Shown here in pieces: positions 8,021 to 16,515 of a DNA stretch of 41,072 nt. A program made the translations under genes and the position numbers. The notes beneath the pieces are model-generated. The model was given only the letters and a program-made list of their open reading frames with translations, had not been told where the DNA came from and did not search any database. The stretch spans positions 1-41,072 of the forward strand of contig JAJDDY010000008.1 in NCBI GenBank assembly GCA_029260075.1, written 5' to 3'. Within the stretch, counting starts at the first letter, position 1; each line of letters starts with the position of its first letter. The DNA comes from Phycisphaerae bacterium. GTDB lineage: Bacteria; Planctomycetota; Phycisphaerae; UBA1845.

Positions 8021-8656
8021 GGAATCATCCGGGGCCGCAACGTCGCCCCGCAGCACAGCCCGCAGTTGCGGTAGTATCGCCCGCAGCGCTTGCCCGCGAT
8101 GACTGATGCGGTTCTTGTGCTCCGGCGTCAGTTCCGCAGCCGTCTCGTTCAGTTCGGCGACGAGGAAGTGCGGGTCATATCCGAACCCGCGCTGACCACG
8201 CGGTTCGTCGATAACGCAACCTTCGAGCGTTCCGCTCGCCGTCGCGATGACTTTTCCGGACCGAGCCACAGCCACCGTACAGCAGTACCGAGCCGTTCGC
8301 GTCGCCTGCGGCACGTCGGTCAACATCTGGATGAGTTTTCGATTGTTCTCGACGTCGTCGCAAGATGGGCCGGCGAAACGCGCCGAGTATACGCCCGGCC
8401 CTCCATCCAGCGCATCGACCACGAGCCCGGAGTCATCCGTTAGTGTGATTCGACCGCTCAGCGCCGAATAGTAAATCGCCTTCTTGCGGGCGTTGTCTTC
8501 GAACGTCTCTCCGTCCTCAACCGCCGCAGGCCAGTCAGGAAAGTCGGCCAGCGTGGCGATCTCGACAGATTCTCCAGCGAGCAGCGATTGCACCTCGCGG
8601 AGCTTTCCCTTGTTCATCGTGGCGACGAGAAGTGAAACGTGGCTCAAGGCATCCAT
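8018..8656 (-). CDS. rdgB: XTP/dITP diphosphatase (RdgB/HAM1)
   Basis: 212 residues from ATG 8656; the frame is open further upstream, but this start gives the standard N-terminus with LLVATMNKGKLREV. The protein hydrolyses dITP, XTP and ITP to monophosphates plus pyrophosphate, keeping deaminated purines out of DNA. Family motifs are the TxxNxxK nucleotide-binding segment near residue 13, LTDDSGLVVDALDG with its metal-binding acidic residues, GVYSARFAG, QRGFGYDPHFL and KNRISHRGQAL. The gene overlaps the preceding lipoprotein gene by 13 bases and is third in an rph-lipoprotein-rdgB run; rph and rdgB are neighbours in many bacteria. Its TAA lies inside a dispersed repeat. Confidence 0.93.
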   Translation of the reverse strand: MDALSHVSLLVATMNKGKLREVQSLLAGESVEIATLADFPDWPAAVEDGETFEDNARKKAIYYSALSGRITLTDDSGLVVDALDGGPGVYSARFAGPSCDDVENNRKLIQMLTDVPQATRTARYCCTVAVARSGKVIATASGTLEGCVIDEPRGQRGFGYDPHFLVAELNETAAELTPEHKNRISHRGQALRAILPQLRAVLRGDVAAPDDS

Positions 8657-9432
8657 CCGCCTGCGTTTTCGGGTACGAGCACAAGCGATGACAGCACGGC
8701 GACCATCTGGCCTTCGTCGTTGCGCGCCCGACAAATGCCCCCGTTGACGAGGTTGTATTTGAGCAAGTCGTTCTCGCGAAGCGTCCGCACGTCGCGGCTA
8801 TAGTATGTATGCCCATCGGCGCGGCGCACCAGGGCATCGGGTCCGAACGCACCGACCGTGACCATGCTGGACGCATTGCCGTGGAAATAGTAGGCCTCGA
8901 ACCCCAAGGCACGCAATTCACCGCAATACTTCGACGCGATCTCTTTATAGTTCCAGACCTTTTCAGTCGGCTCGAAGACCGCGACCTGAAGGGTATACGT
9001 TGCTTCAACATTGGTCAGCGACCACGCCGGGTTACCCACGTCGGCCAGGGGCATGGGGGCAGTTCTTGCGCGCGCGAAGAATCGATGGTTCGAGTTATCC
9101 ACAAGCTCTCGAACGACCCGCAAGTCGCGCCTCATGGCTGGCGATTCCGAAAGCTTGCGCGTCTTGCGATCCCGCCGACGTGGATACACACCGTAATGCA
9201 GAACGGCTGCACCGTCTGCACCATGCGTAACCCGAACGTCCGCCGGTCGGATGCCGGGTGTCTGACGAAGCGTCGTAGCAATTCGCTCGAGCCGTATCAC
9301 ATGATCCGGCTCTGTGGCCTCCAGGCAGACGATCGTCCACGGCAATCCCTTGCGCGGCGCACCAGCGCAACCACCGACCACGATCGCGAGACCCAAGGAT
9401 ATCGCGCCGAGTTGAATACGACGTGGCTTCAT
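8644..9432 (-). CDS. Uncharacterised lipoprotein with a SPOR-like C-terminal region
   Basis: 262 residues. The N-terminus is a lipoprotein signal with the lipobox VVGGC (Cys22). Residues 30-110 ([28 protein letters not shown]) and 145-210 ([40 protein letters not shown]) each look like the short beta-alpha-beta unit of SPOR-type domains, which bind denuded peptidoglycan. That resemblance is by eye only. The ATG overlaps the rph stop codon by four bases (ATGA), and the 3' end overlaps rdgB by 13, so the three genes are translationally coupled. The function is unknown; an envelope protein is likely. Confidence 0.7.
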   Translation of the reverse strand: MKPRRIQLGAISLGLAIVVGGCAGAPRKGLPWTIVCLEATEPDHVIRLERIATTLRQTPGIRPADVRVTHGADGAAVLHYGVYPRRRDRKTRKLSESPAMRRDLRVVRELVDNSNHRFFARARTAPMPLADVGNPAWSLTNVEATYTLQVAVFEPTEKVWNYKEIASKYCGELRALGFEAYYFHGNASSMVTVGAFGPDALVRRADGHTYYSRDVRTLRENDLLKYNLVNGGICRARNDEGQMVAVLSSLVLVPENAGGWMP

Positions 9433-10169
9433 GATGCGAGTGCTGGCTGCTTCAGTCGCCGCCTAAGTGCTTGTTCCTGAATTTCCACGAGTTGCTTGAT
9501 CCCGCGACCAGCCTGTCGGATCAAGCGGTCCAACTCGTCACGCGTGAACGTGGCCCCTTCGCCGGTCCCTTGTACTTCTACGAATTGTCCGGACCCGGTC
9601 ATCACTACGTTCATGTCGACCTGAGCCCGCACGTCTTCCGTGTAATCGAGATCGAGCAGCACACGGTCGTCGACCTTGCCCACGCTGATCGCGGCCACGG
9701 GTTCACGGATCGGCGATCGTGCGATCCATTTGTTGCGCTTGGCTGTTCGAACCGCGTCACACATTGCGACGTACGCACCCGTGATGCTTGCGGTTCGCGT
9801 ACCCCCGTCGGCTTGCAGCACGTCGCAGTCGATCAAGATGGAGTTTTCACCGAGCAGATCCAGATCGACAACAGCCCGAAGCGATCGCCCGATCAACCGT
9901 TGAATCTCCTGCGTACGCCCGTCGATTTTGGTCCGGTTGCGTCGTCGACGTTCAGAGGTAGCCCCCGGGAGCATGTCGTATTCCGCCGTGACCCAACCGC
10001 CGCCCTGATCTTTCTTCCAACGAGGCACCGAGGATTCCCAGGAGGCCGTACACAGCACTACCGTATCTCCGGCTTTGATCAGAACCGATCCCGCAGTGCT
10101 CTTCGTATAGCCGCGGATAATCTCCACCGGTCGCAGTTCGTTCGCACGTCGGCCATCATGTCTAGTCAA
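9429..10169 (-). CDS. rph: Ribonuclease PH
   Basis: 246 residues. The start is TTG at 10169, preceded by GAGGA at 7 bases; it gives the canonical N-terminus [14 protein letters not shown]. The open frame extends upstream without family similarity. The enzyme is a phosphorolytic 3'-5' exoribonuclease that trims the 3' ends of tRNA precursors. Family motifs are [67 protein letters not shown] and a helical C-terminus. Length fits the family (about 240). It is first of the coupled rph-lipoprotein-rdgB run. Confidence 0.93.
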   Translation of the reverse strand: MTRHDGRRANELRPVEIIRGYTKSTAGSVLIKAGDTVVLCTASWESSVPRWKKDQGGGWVTAEYDMLPGATSERRRRNRTKIDGRTQEIQRLIGRSLRAVVDLDLLGENSILIDCDVLQADGGTRTASITGAYVAMCDAVRTAKRNKWIARSPIREPVAAISVGKVDDRVLLDLDYTEDVRAQVDMNVVMTGSGQFVEVQGTGEGATFTRDELDRLIRQAGRGIKQLVEIQEQALRRRLKQPALAS

Positions 10170-10301
10170 TGTATTGTCCTCAAGATCGAGCCATGCCCAT
10201 CGGGCACGCCGAAATCTCTTCACCGGGATGATGTCGGCTAGCCGCGGCGTTAGCCGTGGTCGTCGGGTGGCCGATGGCTTTAGCCGTGGGGAAGTCGAAT
10301 C

Positions 10302-10366
10302 GTGTGGCACCGACTTCCACCCTGTGCTTCAATAACGATTCGTGTGGCACCGGCTTCCAGCCGGTG
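10302..10366. repeat. Two tandem family A repeats
   Basis: A degenerate copy (10302-10327) and an intact one (10342-10366) of the unit GTGTGGCACCGGCTTCCAGC with CGGTG after it. The core ACCGGCT-TCC-AGCCGGT is a hairpin. They lie in the 249-base gap between tsaE and rph, upstream of the rph start. Confidence 0.75.
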
Positions 10367-10418
10367 ATCCAATAACTTCTGTTCCACGTCGCGACCATAA
10401 AGACCGCCACGATCGGTG

Positions 10419-10922
10419 TCAACGATCGCATTGCTTGCACGCGATCAAGAACCGTTCGCCCGCCGAGCCAGGGGCGCGACAACGCACGCGTCGACTTGTC
10501 GCCTGCGCGACAGCATCGCCATCAGTCGGTTCGAGTTCGATCCATACCGTCTCGACCGGAAGCGCGTACCGCACACGATCCGCCCACTCCACCACCACCA
10601 CCGCGTCCGGGCGAAGCCACTCTTCGAACCCCAATGCCGCCAGTGCCGGTGTATCGCCCAAGCGGTATACGTCGACGTGGTAAAGTGTCAGCACACCGGG
10701 ATACTCATGAACGAGCGTGAAGGTCGGGCTCGTGACGTCGGCGGTTTCGCCCGTCGCGTTGCCCGCAGCGATGCCCTTGACCAGTTGGGTCTTGCCGGCG
10801 CCCAGCGGTCCGACCAGACCGATCGTCAGCCCGCCCACCAGCGATCGGCCCATGACCTCGCCGAGTGCCCGCGTTTCCTCCGGGCTCGAAGTGCGCCATG
10901 TATGAGCATGCGTCTCGGTCAA
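10419..10922 (-). CDS. tsaE: tRNA threonylcarbamoyladenosine biosynthesis ATPase TsaE
   Basis: 167 residues. Walker A GPLGAGKT is at about 38-45. The family segments TSPTFTLVHEYPG, LYHVDVYRL, LGFEEWL and VVVVEWADR follow in order. TsaE is the P-loop ATPase partner of TsaB and TsaD that adds threonylcarbamoyl to A37 of ANN-decoding tRNAs. The start is a TTG overlapping the thiL stop codon (TTGA), which suggests translational coupling. The C-terminal 30 residues after IELEP are longer than in many homologues and are not conserved as far as I can tell. Confidence 0.92.
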   Translation of the reverse strand: MTETHAHTWRTSSPEETRALGEVMGRSLVGGLTIGLVGPLGAGKTQLVKGIAAGNATGETADVTSPTFTLVHEYPGVLTLYHVDVYRLGDTPALAALGFEEWLRPDAVVVVEWADRVRYALPVETVWIELEPTDGDAVAQATSRRVRCRAPGSAGERFLIACKQCDR

Positions 10923-11827
10923 TGCACGTACCCCTTGGGCTCAAGCGGTCCCAGGTCGCCATCCTTCCGGCGCAGCATGAACCCGGTCGATGTGAACTCG
11001 CCGACGGCATGAAGTTCGACGGGCGAGGCCGTAACCTTATCCGAAACCGCAAGCAACAGTTCGAAGTCCTCGCCGTCATGCAAGGCATGATCGAACGCCG
11101 ACCGCCCGTCGCGATCTGCAGCCCGGCGAGCCGACTCGCTTACTATAGAATCAATCGACGTTTGATCCAGCACCGCACCAACGCCCGAGGCTTGGCTGAG
11201 GCGCCATGCATCGAGCGCCAGCCCGTCCGTGACGTCAATCATCGCATGCAGACGCATGCCGAGGTGCTCAGCCAGCGAGTACGCCTCGCGCACCCGTGGC
11301 TCGAATCGCAAGTGGTGACCGAGTAGACTCCCACCGAGATGACCCGTTACGTAAAGCAGGTCACCCGCCCGACCGCCCGATCGCGTTACCGGTTTAATGC
11401 CAGCGTAAGGCAAGGCTGTCGCAGATACGTCGATCACCAGCGGCTGATCCCACCGCGTCGTATCGCCCCCGACGATTGTCACGTCATACGCCTCAGCCAT
11501 GCGCAAAGCGCCGCGGAACATGGCGTACACGTCGTCGCGCGTCATGGATCGCGGTAGCGCCACCGACACCGTTAAGGCCACGGGTCGTACAGCCATAGCG
11601 GCGCAATCACTAAGACCGCACGCGACAGCCTTGCGCCCAATGTCCGACGGCGTATCGTTGGCGCGATCAAAATGCACGCCATCGAGCAGCATGTCCGTGC
11701 TGAGCAGAATCGTGTCGTCCGGGGAGCGAACGATGGCCATATCGTCCCCAATGCCCAGCGGAATGTTTGGGCGTTCCGGTTGCCGGCGGGTCAGCCAGTC
11801 AATGAGTTCGAGTTCATCAACATCCAT
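10919..11827 (-). CDS. thiL: Thiamine-monophosphate kinase
   Basis: 302 residues, usual for the family. It phosphorylates thiamine monophosphate to thiamine diphosphate, the active cofactor. ATP- and metal-binding motifs are visible: GIGDDMAIV (about 26), STDMLLDGVHFD (43), LSDCAAMAVRP (72), GGDTTRWDQP (119), DVTDGLALDAWRLS (200) and HDGEDFELLLAV (253). The gene overlaps tsaE by four bases. The other thiamine genes, thiS and thiG, lie 12 kb away in a separate cluster. The region immediately upstream shows no obvious promoter. Confidence 0.94.
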   Translation of the reverse strand: MDVDELELIDWLTRRQPERPNIPLGIGDDMAIVRSPDDTILLSTDMLLDGVHFDRANDTPSDIGRKAVACGLSDCAAMAVRPVALTVSVALPRSMTRDDVYAMFRGALRMAEAYDVTIVGGDTTRWDQPLVIDVSATALPYAGIKPVTRSGGRAGDLLYVTGHLGGSLLGHHLRFEPRVREAYSLAEHLGMRLHAMIDVTDGLALDAWRLSQASGVGAVLDQTSIDSIVSESARRAADRDGRSAFDHALHDGEDFELLLAVSDKVTASPVELHAVGEFTSTGFMLRRKDGDLGPLEPKGYVH

Positions 11828-12161
11828 CAGTCATGTGTCCCATAGCGGTCGGCGCGTAGCATCGTCCGCGTACCAGCGTGGTAGCGTACCGCGGTCCGCG
11901 AGCTTCCGGTACACCTGAGGCGGGAACAAAGGTATCGCTGGGACGTGATTCATATCTCGTCCCGTCGCTCGCGCGGGATTCCGGCCTGCTGGACTTGTGA
12001 ATGTCCCATTCGTTAACGCGTGACGCTGCCGAAGTGCTCTGGGCAGGAACGGTACGCCCCGTTGGGGCTGTACGATGCGCGCATAGTTGCAGCGGCGACG
12101 CCTTGCGTTGGCACGCCCAACTGTCCAGCACCCTGTTCGTGATGGCTGTCCACTCCATTAC
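11828..12161. other. Intergenic stretch between divergent thiL and cdaA
   Basis: No gene is recognised. The open frames here have no resemblance to known proteins and lack ribosome-binding sites. It presumably carries the thiL promoter on the minus strand, which I could not place. Confidence 0.4.
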
Positions 12162-12190
12162 TTGCGTGAACCTGAACGTGTTTCTATACT
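12162..12190 (+). promoter_or_regulatory. Promoter upstream of cdaA
   Basis: TTGCGT and TATACT are separated by exactly 17 bases. Transcription would start near 12197, leaving a leader of about 165 bases before the cdaA start. The -10 element is strong; the -35 matches four of six. Confidence 0.5.
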
Positions 12191-12363
12191 GCCGACGGTT
12201 GCTCGGTCGTTAGGAATGAGTGGTGTGGCGCGGCGTCCCATCTTTCCGCAGACCTTAACCCCGCGCGCACCTGCGGACTGCACCAAGAGGCGACCATCGT
12301 CGTGAACACGAATGCCCCGGCTACGTGAACAGCCTTTCTGCGTCCTGTCAGGGAACGAGTCGT

Positions 12364-13263
12364 TTGAACATTTCCACACAGTTGGCTCAGATCGAACTCC
12401 GCGACATGCTCCAATCGATGATGGAGCGCATCGCCGACCGGCCGTGGGTGGCGGCCATCGAGTTCCTGCTCATCGCCTGCGTGGTCTTCTCCATTCTCCG
12501 ATTCCTACAAGGCACACGTGGCGCGCGTTTGATTCGCGCCGTGTTAATGCTCCTTGCGATAAACTTCGCTGTGGTCTGGGTCATCGCCGACCGGTTCGGA
12601 CTCGAACGAATCAACGCCCTTTATCGATTCTTCGTCCTCGGCGTCTTCCTCGTATCGCTCGTTGCTTTTCAGGCAGAGCTTCGGCGCATTTTGCTTCGCC
12701 TCGGTCAAGGTGGGTGGCTGCGACGCTGGTTTCGCACGTCCGACACGGTCGTCGGGCCGATCGTGACGGCGGTTGAACGTTTGTCGCAGAAGAAAATCGG
12801 CGCGTTGATCGCCATTGAGCGGACGGGTGAGCTTGGGGCCGTTACGGAAACCGGCGTCCGGTTAGACGCCGTCGTGTCGGCCGAACTGATCGAAACGATC
12901 TTTTGGCCGGCGACACCTTTGCACGACCTCGGCGTCGTGATTCATCAAGAGACCATTCTCGCCGCCGGTTGCCAGTTCCCGTTGGCGGAGTCGGGCGATC
13001 TCGATCGCGCACTGGGCAGTCGCCATCGGGCGGCGCTGGGGATGAGTCAGGAAGTCGACGCGGTCGTGGTCGTGGTGAGCGAGGAAACCGGGGCGATTTC
13101 CGTAGCGATCGATGGGCGCCTGCAGCGCACCGTAAGCGTGGCTACGTTGCGATCGATACTCGCTGGCGAGTTGACGACACAGAGCCCTAAGCAAGAAACC
13201 CCTGGGGCTTCAGGCAAGTTGGCGGCTCATCCCGAGAAAGTGACAATCAATGGCACTCGTTAG
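12364..13263 (+). CDS. cdaA: CdaA-type diadenylate cyclase, DGA motif altered to DLG
   Basis: 299 residues from TTG 12364, preceded by AGGGA at 9 bases; a GTG at 12325 and an ATG at 12406 are alternatives. CdaA makes cyclic di-AMP from two ATP at the membrane. Three N-terminal hydrophobic segments (about 30-105) precede a DAC domain with KKIGALIAIERTGELG, TGVRLDAVVSAELIETIF, PATPLHD, SRHRAALGMSQEVDAVVVVV and SEETGAISVAIDG. The RHR motif is intact (220-222). The catalytic DGA is Asp188-Leu-Gly190, so the Asp is kept but Gly-Ala are replaced. The gene overlaps a YbbR/CdaR gene by 14 bases, the standard partner of CdaA; glmM, often third, is not present. Confidence 0.88.
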   Translation: MNISTQLAQIELRDMLQSMMERIADRPWVAAIEFLLIACVVFSILRFLQGTRGARLIRAVLMLLAINFAVVWVIADRFGLERINALYRFFVLGVFLVSLVAFQAELRRILLRLGQGGWLRRWFRTSDTVVGPIVTAVERLSQKKIGALIAIERTGELGAVTETGVRLDAVVSAELIETIFWPATPLHDLGVVIHQETILAAGCQFPLAESGDLDRALGSRHRAALGMSQEVDAVVVVVSEETGAISVAIDGRLQRTVSVATLRSILAGELTTQSPKQETPGASGKLAAHPEKVTINGTR

Positions 13264-14281
13264 ATTACTCAGCATGACCGTGCTGCTCAGCACGTTGATC
13301 TGGGCGAGCGCAGATAGCCTCGTCAACGAAACCACGTCCGTTCGTGTTGCGATGACGTTTGTCGCGCCGCCCGACGCGCCCGACGCGATCATCGACCCGG
13401 TAGAACCGTTGACGCCGTTTGAAATACAGTTGTCCGGCCCGCGCCGCGCCATAGAGGAGATTCGCAGCCGCACGCCACTTCAGGTTCGCTTTCGTGTCAG
13501 CGACCACCCAACAGGCCGACACACGTTGCGTATCGAGCGACGCGATCTCCGAAAGCAAATGGCGGACCAGTTGAACTTGTTCAGCCGCGTATCCATCGTG
13601 TCCATCCAGCCCGAAACCGTCGACGTCAACTTCGACCAATGGGTCCGGAGAAGTGTGGAAGTCGTGTGGACCCAGTCTTCGCTCGCCTACGATCTCGACC
13701 CACGAATCGACCCCGCCAACGTTTCGGTCCGGATGCGTGACAGTGAAGCAACAACCCGAACCCAAACCGACGCGATGCGCGTGGACATTTCGACCGAGCT
13801 CGGCCGAGCACTCAGAGACTCACCGCGACCACCAGGCGAACCCGTGACCGTATCAGTGCCACTCGACCCGCGATCCTTCGGAGAGGGGGCGACGTTCACA
13901 CCCGGTGTCGTTTCCGTGACGGCTACCGTCAAATCGCGACGTGCGGTGGCGCAAATCCCAACCGTGCCCATTCTGCTCGCCGTCGCCTTCGCCAACTTGG
14001 AGCAACCGCTGCGTCCCGTGACCAGAGACGGCTTGCCCCTGCCGATCATGGCTCCGACCATCACTGTTTCCGGTCCACCCGAGGAAATTGCCCGACTGGT
14101 CCGCGGCGCCACACGGGCTTTCGGGATCATCCACCTGAAACAAAGCGACCTGGAACAGTTGGGCGTCCTGAAACTCGCCACACCGGAGTTCCACCTCCCG
14201 CCCGGCATCGAACTTGTCGGCGAAGCCAAGCCTGTCGAATTCAAGCTGATAAATGCAATTGCTACTGATCAAGGTGGCTAG
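13250..14281 (+). CDS. YbbR/CdaR-like regulator of the diadenylate cyclase
   Basis: 343 residues. The start at ATG 13250 lies inside the cdaA 3' end, with GAGAAAG just before it. One N-terminal membrane anchor (residues 4-22) is followed by an extracytoplasmic part with about three YbbR-type beta domains (about 30-120, 125-215, 230-330), seen as IQPETVDVNFDQWVRRSVEV, PGVVSVTATVKSRR and PTITVSGPPEEIARL. In Firmicutes the homologue CdaR binds CdaA and modulates its activity. The gene order cdaA-ybbR is the main support, with the domain pattern. Confidence 0.8.
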   Translation: MALVRLLSMTVLLSTLIWASADSLVNETTSVRVAMTFVAPPDAPDAIIDPVEPLTPFEIQLSGPRRAIEEIRSRTPLQVRFRVSDHPTGRHTLRIERRDLRKQMADQLNLFSRVSIVSIQPETVDVNFDQWVRRSVEVVWTQSSLAYDLDPRIDPANVSVRMRDSEATTRTQTDAMRVDISTELGRALRDSPRPPGEPVTVSVPLDPRSFGEGATFTPGVVSVTATVKSRRAVAQIPTVPILLAVAFANLEQPLRPVTRDGLPLPIMAPTITVSGPPEEIARLVRGATRAFGIIHLKQSDLEQLGVLKLATPEFHLPPGIELVGEAKPVEFKLINAIATDQGG

Positions 14282-14287
14282 CTAGTG

Positions 14288-14590
14288 CTTTGTCATAATT
14301 CAAATGACGGGTTCGCCCGAACCGAGCCGCGACCGTGAGGGAGCGTTTTCAGGTCGTTACGAGCGGATTTCAAGCCTCCGCTTCCTCACGGGCGCGGCTC
14401 GGTAAGTCCTTCATTCGCTATCTGACAGAGCACTACTACTCTGTCACAGCTAACTCTACGGGATTGCGACGACATCAAAGCCGTGGGCGCCAGCCCTCGG
14501 ACCGGTCCCACCGGTAGCGCGGCGGGCTCTGACCGACGCGGCTGCCTCCGGTGGTGCGGGCGGCGACCACCCGAAGATTCGAGACTGACC
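14288..14590. repeat. Composite dispersed repeat, family C (copy 1)
   Basis: The first part is a long hairpin: 14322-14345 pairs with 14379-14402 with two mismatches in 24. The second part (about 14442-14590) contains GCCGTGGGCGCCAGCC, GGACCGGTCCCACCGGTAGC and GTGCGGGCGGCGACCAC. The second part recurs at 38401-38632 and, reversed, at 22115-22264; the hairpin part recurs at 40819-40930. No protein is encoded. Confidence 0.8.
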
Positions 14591-14653
14591 GTACACACGG
14601 AATTATTTGGTGTGACCACTTGACAGCGCTCGCTCGATGAGCACAATGCCGCG

Positions 14654-14758
14654 TGCGGTGACAATACATGTGGGGCTACACCCGTTCCCTTTCCGAACAC
14701 GGCAGTTAAGCCCACACGGCCGATGGTAGTCGCAAGGCGAGAGTAGGTGATTGCCGCA
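14654..14758 (+). rRNA. rrf: 5S ribosomal RNA
   Basis: About 105 nt. The 5' TGCGGTGAC pairs with the 3' TGATTGCCGCA as helix I. The core reads CCGTTCCCTTTCCGAACACG, then GCAGTTAAGCCC, CGATGGTAGT and GCGAGAGTAGG, which are the conserved loop B/C and helix IV/V segments of bacterial 5S rRNA. It is somewhat shorter than the common 115-120 nt. No 23S or 16S sequence precedes it and a terminator follows at once, so it is a free-standing 5S gene. The exact ends were inferred from the pairing. Confidence 0.9.
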
Positions 14759-14765
14759 TTTTTTT

Positions 14766-14791
14766 ATACCCGCTTCGGCGGGTATTTTTTT
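14766..14791 (+). terminator. Rho-independent terminator of the 5S gene
   Basis: A perfect 8-bp stem ATACCCGC/GCGGGTAT with a TTCG tetraloop, followed by a run of T. It begins 8 bases after the 5S 3' end. Confidence 0.92.
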
Positions 14792-15008
14792 GCGCTGATT
14801 TGTTTGCGCATGCATAGCGCCGAGAGCCGTTTTGCGACCGTGGGGGCGCGCAATTCGTGCGGCGGGCGTCTTGAGCGGTTCGGTCAAAGGCGTTGTGGGT
14901 CGCGCGGCGTCCCCCTAGAATGGACCCGTCTGAACGGCGCTCGAACGAGCAGCCGCTTCGGCTCGGTGTAGCAGAGGCTCACCATAAAAACTACGGAGAT
15001 CAACGAGA

Positions 15009-15722
15009 ATGCACGAACGGTTTTCCGACCGGGCGCGGCACGCCATGGCGCTTGCCAACCTCGAAGCCACCCAACTCAAGCACGACAACTTGCGTCCCGC
15101 TCATTTGATGTTGGGCCTGATTGCCGAGGGCGAATGCATCGCGACCGAGGCGCTACGTCTTCTCAACGTCGACATCGATCGCGTTCGCGACGAGGTTCGC
15201 CGTGAACTGAATAAGAGTGGCGCCGAAGGTTCCATGAGTCGTAGGATCCACACCAAGGAACTCAAGGAGGTTATGCGCATCGCGGTTGAAGAGACGCGCA
15301 GGCTGCACCACCGCTACATCGGCACCGAGCACCTGATTCTCGGTCTGCTTTCGCAAGTCGACAGCATTCCTTCTCGTGCGCTACGAAGCCAAGGGCTTGA
15401 CCTCGACACGTTGCGCGAGAAGGCACTGGGCATGCTTCGTTCCGACGTTGACGACCTGCACGATGTGTCTCGCTCGCAGTTCGGTGATTTTGAATGGGTG
15501 CATCAGCAGGAACTGGCCAAGGCTTTTCGGTCCGACACGTTTTGGCACACCATGATCCTCGCCGTCGACTCAGCCAACCGCATGGGTTCCGGCGAGGTCC
15601 GTCCGCTACACTTATTGCTCGCGCTCTTGCGCGATAATGACAACGGTGTGTCGAATCTTCTCGCAGAAAAAGGCGTCACCGCAAACTGGGTTCGCGAGCA
15701 GCTTACGGCGGGGAACGAATAG
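15009..15722 (+). CDS. Stand-alone Clp N-domain protein (no ATPase domain)
   Basis: 237 residues; GGAG lies 10 bases before the ATG. Residues 1-145 match the double Clp_N repeat of ClpC/ClpA: RFSDRARHAMALANLEATQL, HLMLGLIAEGECIATEALRL, RIHTKELKEVMRIAVEE, HHRYIGTEHLILGLL and SQGLDLDTLREK. Residues 170-235 carry a further repeat (HTMILAVDSANRMG, VRPLHLLLALLRDND, LLAEKGVTANWVREQL), so there are about three half-repeats. There is no Walker motif and the gene ends with a normal stop, so it is not a truncated ClpC by visible frameshift. Clp_N domains bind adaptors and substrates, so a role as adaptor or competitor for ClpC is inferred. Confidence 0.82.
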   Translation: MHERFSDRARHAMALANLEATQLKHDNLRPAHLMLGLIAEGECIATEALRLLNVDIDRVRDEVRRELNKSGAEGSMSRRIHTKELKEVMRIAVEETRRLHHRYIGTEHLILGLLSQVDSIPSRALRSQGLDLDTLREKALGMLRSDVDDLHDVSRSQFGDFEWVHQQELAKAFRSDTFWHTMILAVDSANRMGSGEVRPLHLLLALLRDNDNGVSNLLAEKGVTANWVREQLTAGNE

Positions 15723-15879
15723 GCACTTGGGTCGACTACCCTCAATTGTCCCAGCGGGAGGCTCCCGATACGACGTGCCGGCGTTGCGACGAGGATGGTT
15801 CTCGGACGATTCGCCGCACAAGCGGTTTTTTCTGGCCATACGCCTACGATGTACGCTGGGATGACACGATAGATAGTTC

Positions 15880-16269
15880 ATGACTCTTAAGAAATCATTC
15901 TATTTCGTCGTCGGCATCTTGATGGTCGTGCTGGGTGCAGCCGGAATCATCTTGCCGCTGCTACCCACGACACCGTTCCTTCTGCTTGCGGCGTTGCTCT
16001 TCGCCAAGAGCAGCAAACGCTGCCACGACTGGCTGCTAAACCAGAAACACCTCGGTCCCTACATCCACGCCTGGCGCAACAAGACCGGCCTGACGGTCGC
16101 GCAGAAGAGACGCATAGGCCTGTCGTTCACCGTCATGATGGGCCTCAGCTTCTACTTCGCACCAATTCCCACGGTCAAGGCGTTCATCGCTTGCGTCTGG
16201 GTATTCTGGACGACAATGTTGCTCCGACAGAAAACCCTCGCACCGCCACAAGCCTCGACCGGCGAATAG
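15880..16269 (+). CDS. DUF454 (YbaN-like) inner-membrane protein
   Basis: 129 residues. The N-terminal signature FYFVVGILMVVLGAAGIILP, then LLPTTPFLLLAALLFAKSS and HLGPYIHAWRNKTGLT, is typical of the DUF454/YbaN family (PF04304). Two hydrophobic segments lie at about 7-42 and two at about 80-115. The function of the family is not established. It stands alone between the Clp_N gene and a repeat block, with no clear operon partner. Confidence 0.85.
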   Translation: MTLKKSFYFVVGILMVVLGAAGIILPLLPTTPFLLLAALLFAKSSKRCHDWLLNQKHLGPYIHAWRNKTGLTVAQKRRIGLSFTVMMGLSFYFAPIPTVKAFIACVWVFWTTMLLRQKTLAPPQASTGE

Positions 16270-16388
16270 TTTCGTTCGGCGCTTGAACCCGCCGACGTGC
16301 AACGCGTGACCAGCATGAGCCCGGTTGGAATCGTTTGTTCTACACGTCGTCGCTCATCGCGATCACTCCATCGAAAGCCCGTTGAAAA

Positions 16389-16515
16389 AATGTGGCACCG
16401 GCTTCCAGCCGGTGATCCATTAGCGATTTCCGCCTCCTTATCGGGATGCGGCCCGTCGTCACGGGCGAGCTTGAGGCAATGTGCTTGAATACAAGTATTA
16501 TTCGACAGGCGGTTA
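16389..16515. repeat. Family A unit fused to family B (copy 2)
   Basis: 16391-16414 is the hairpin unit TGTGGCACCGGCTTCCAGCC with GGTG after it; it runs directly into family B (16411-16515), matching 7914-8020. As in copy 1, the far end (GACAGGCGGTTA) supplies the TAA stop of the adjacent minus-strand gene. Confidence 0.75.
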
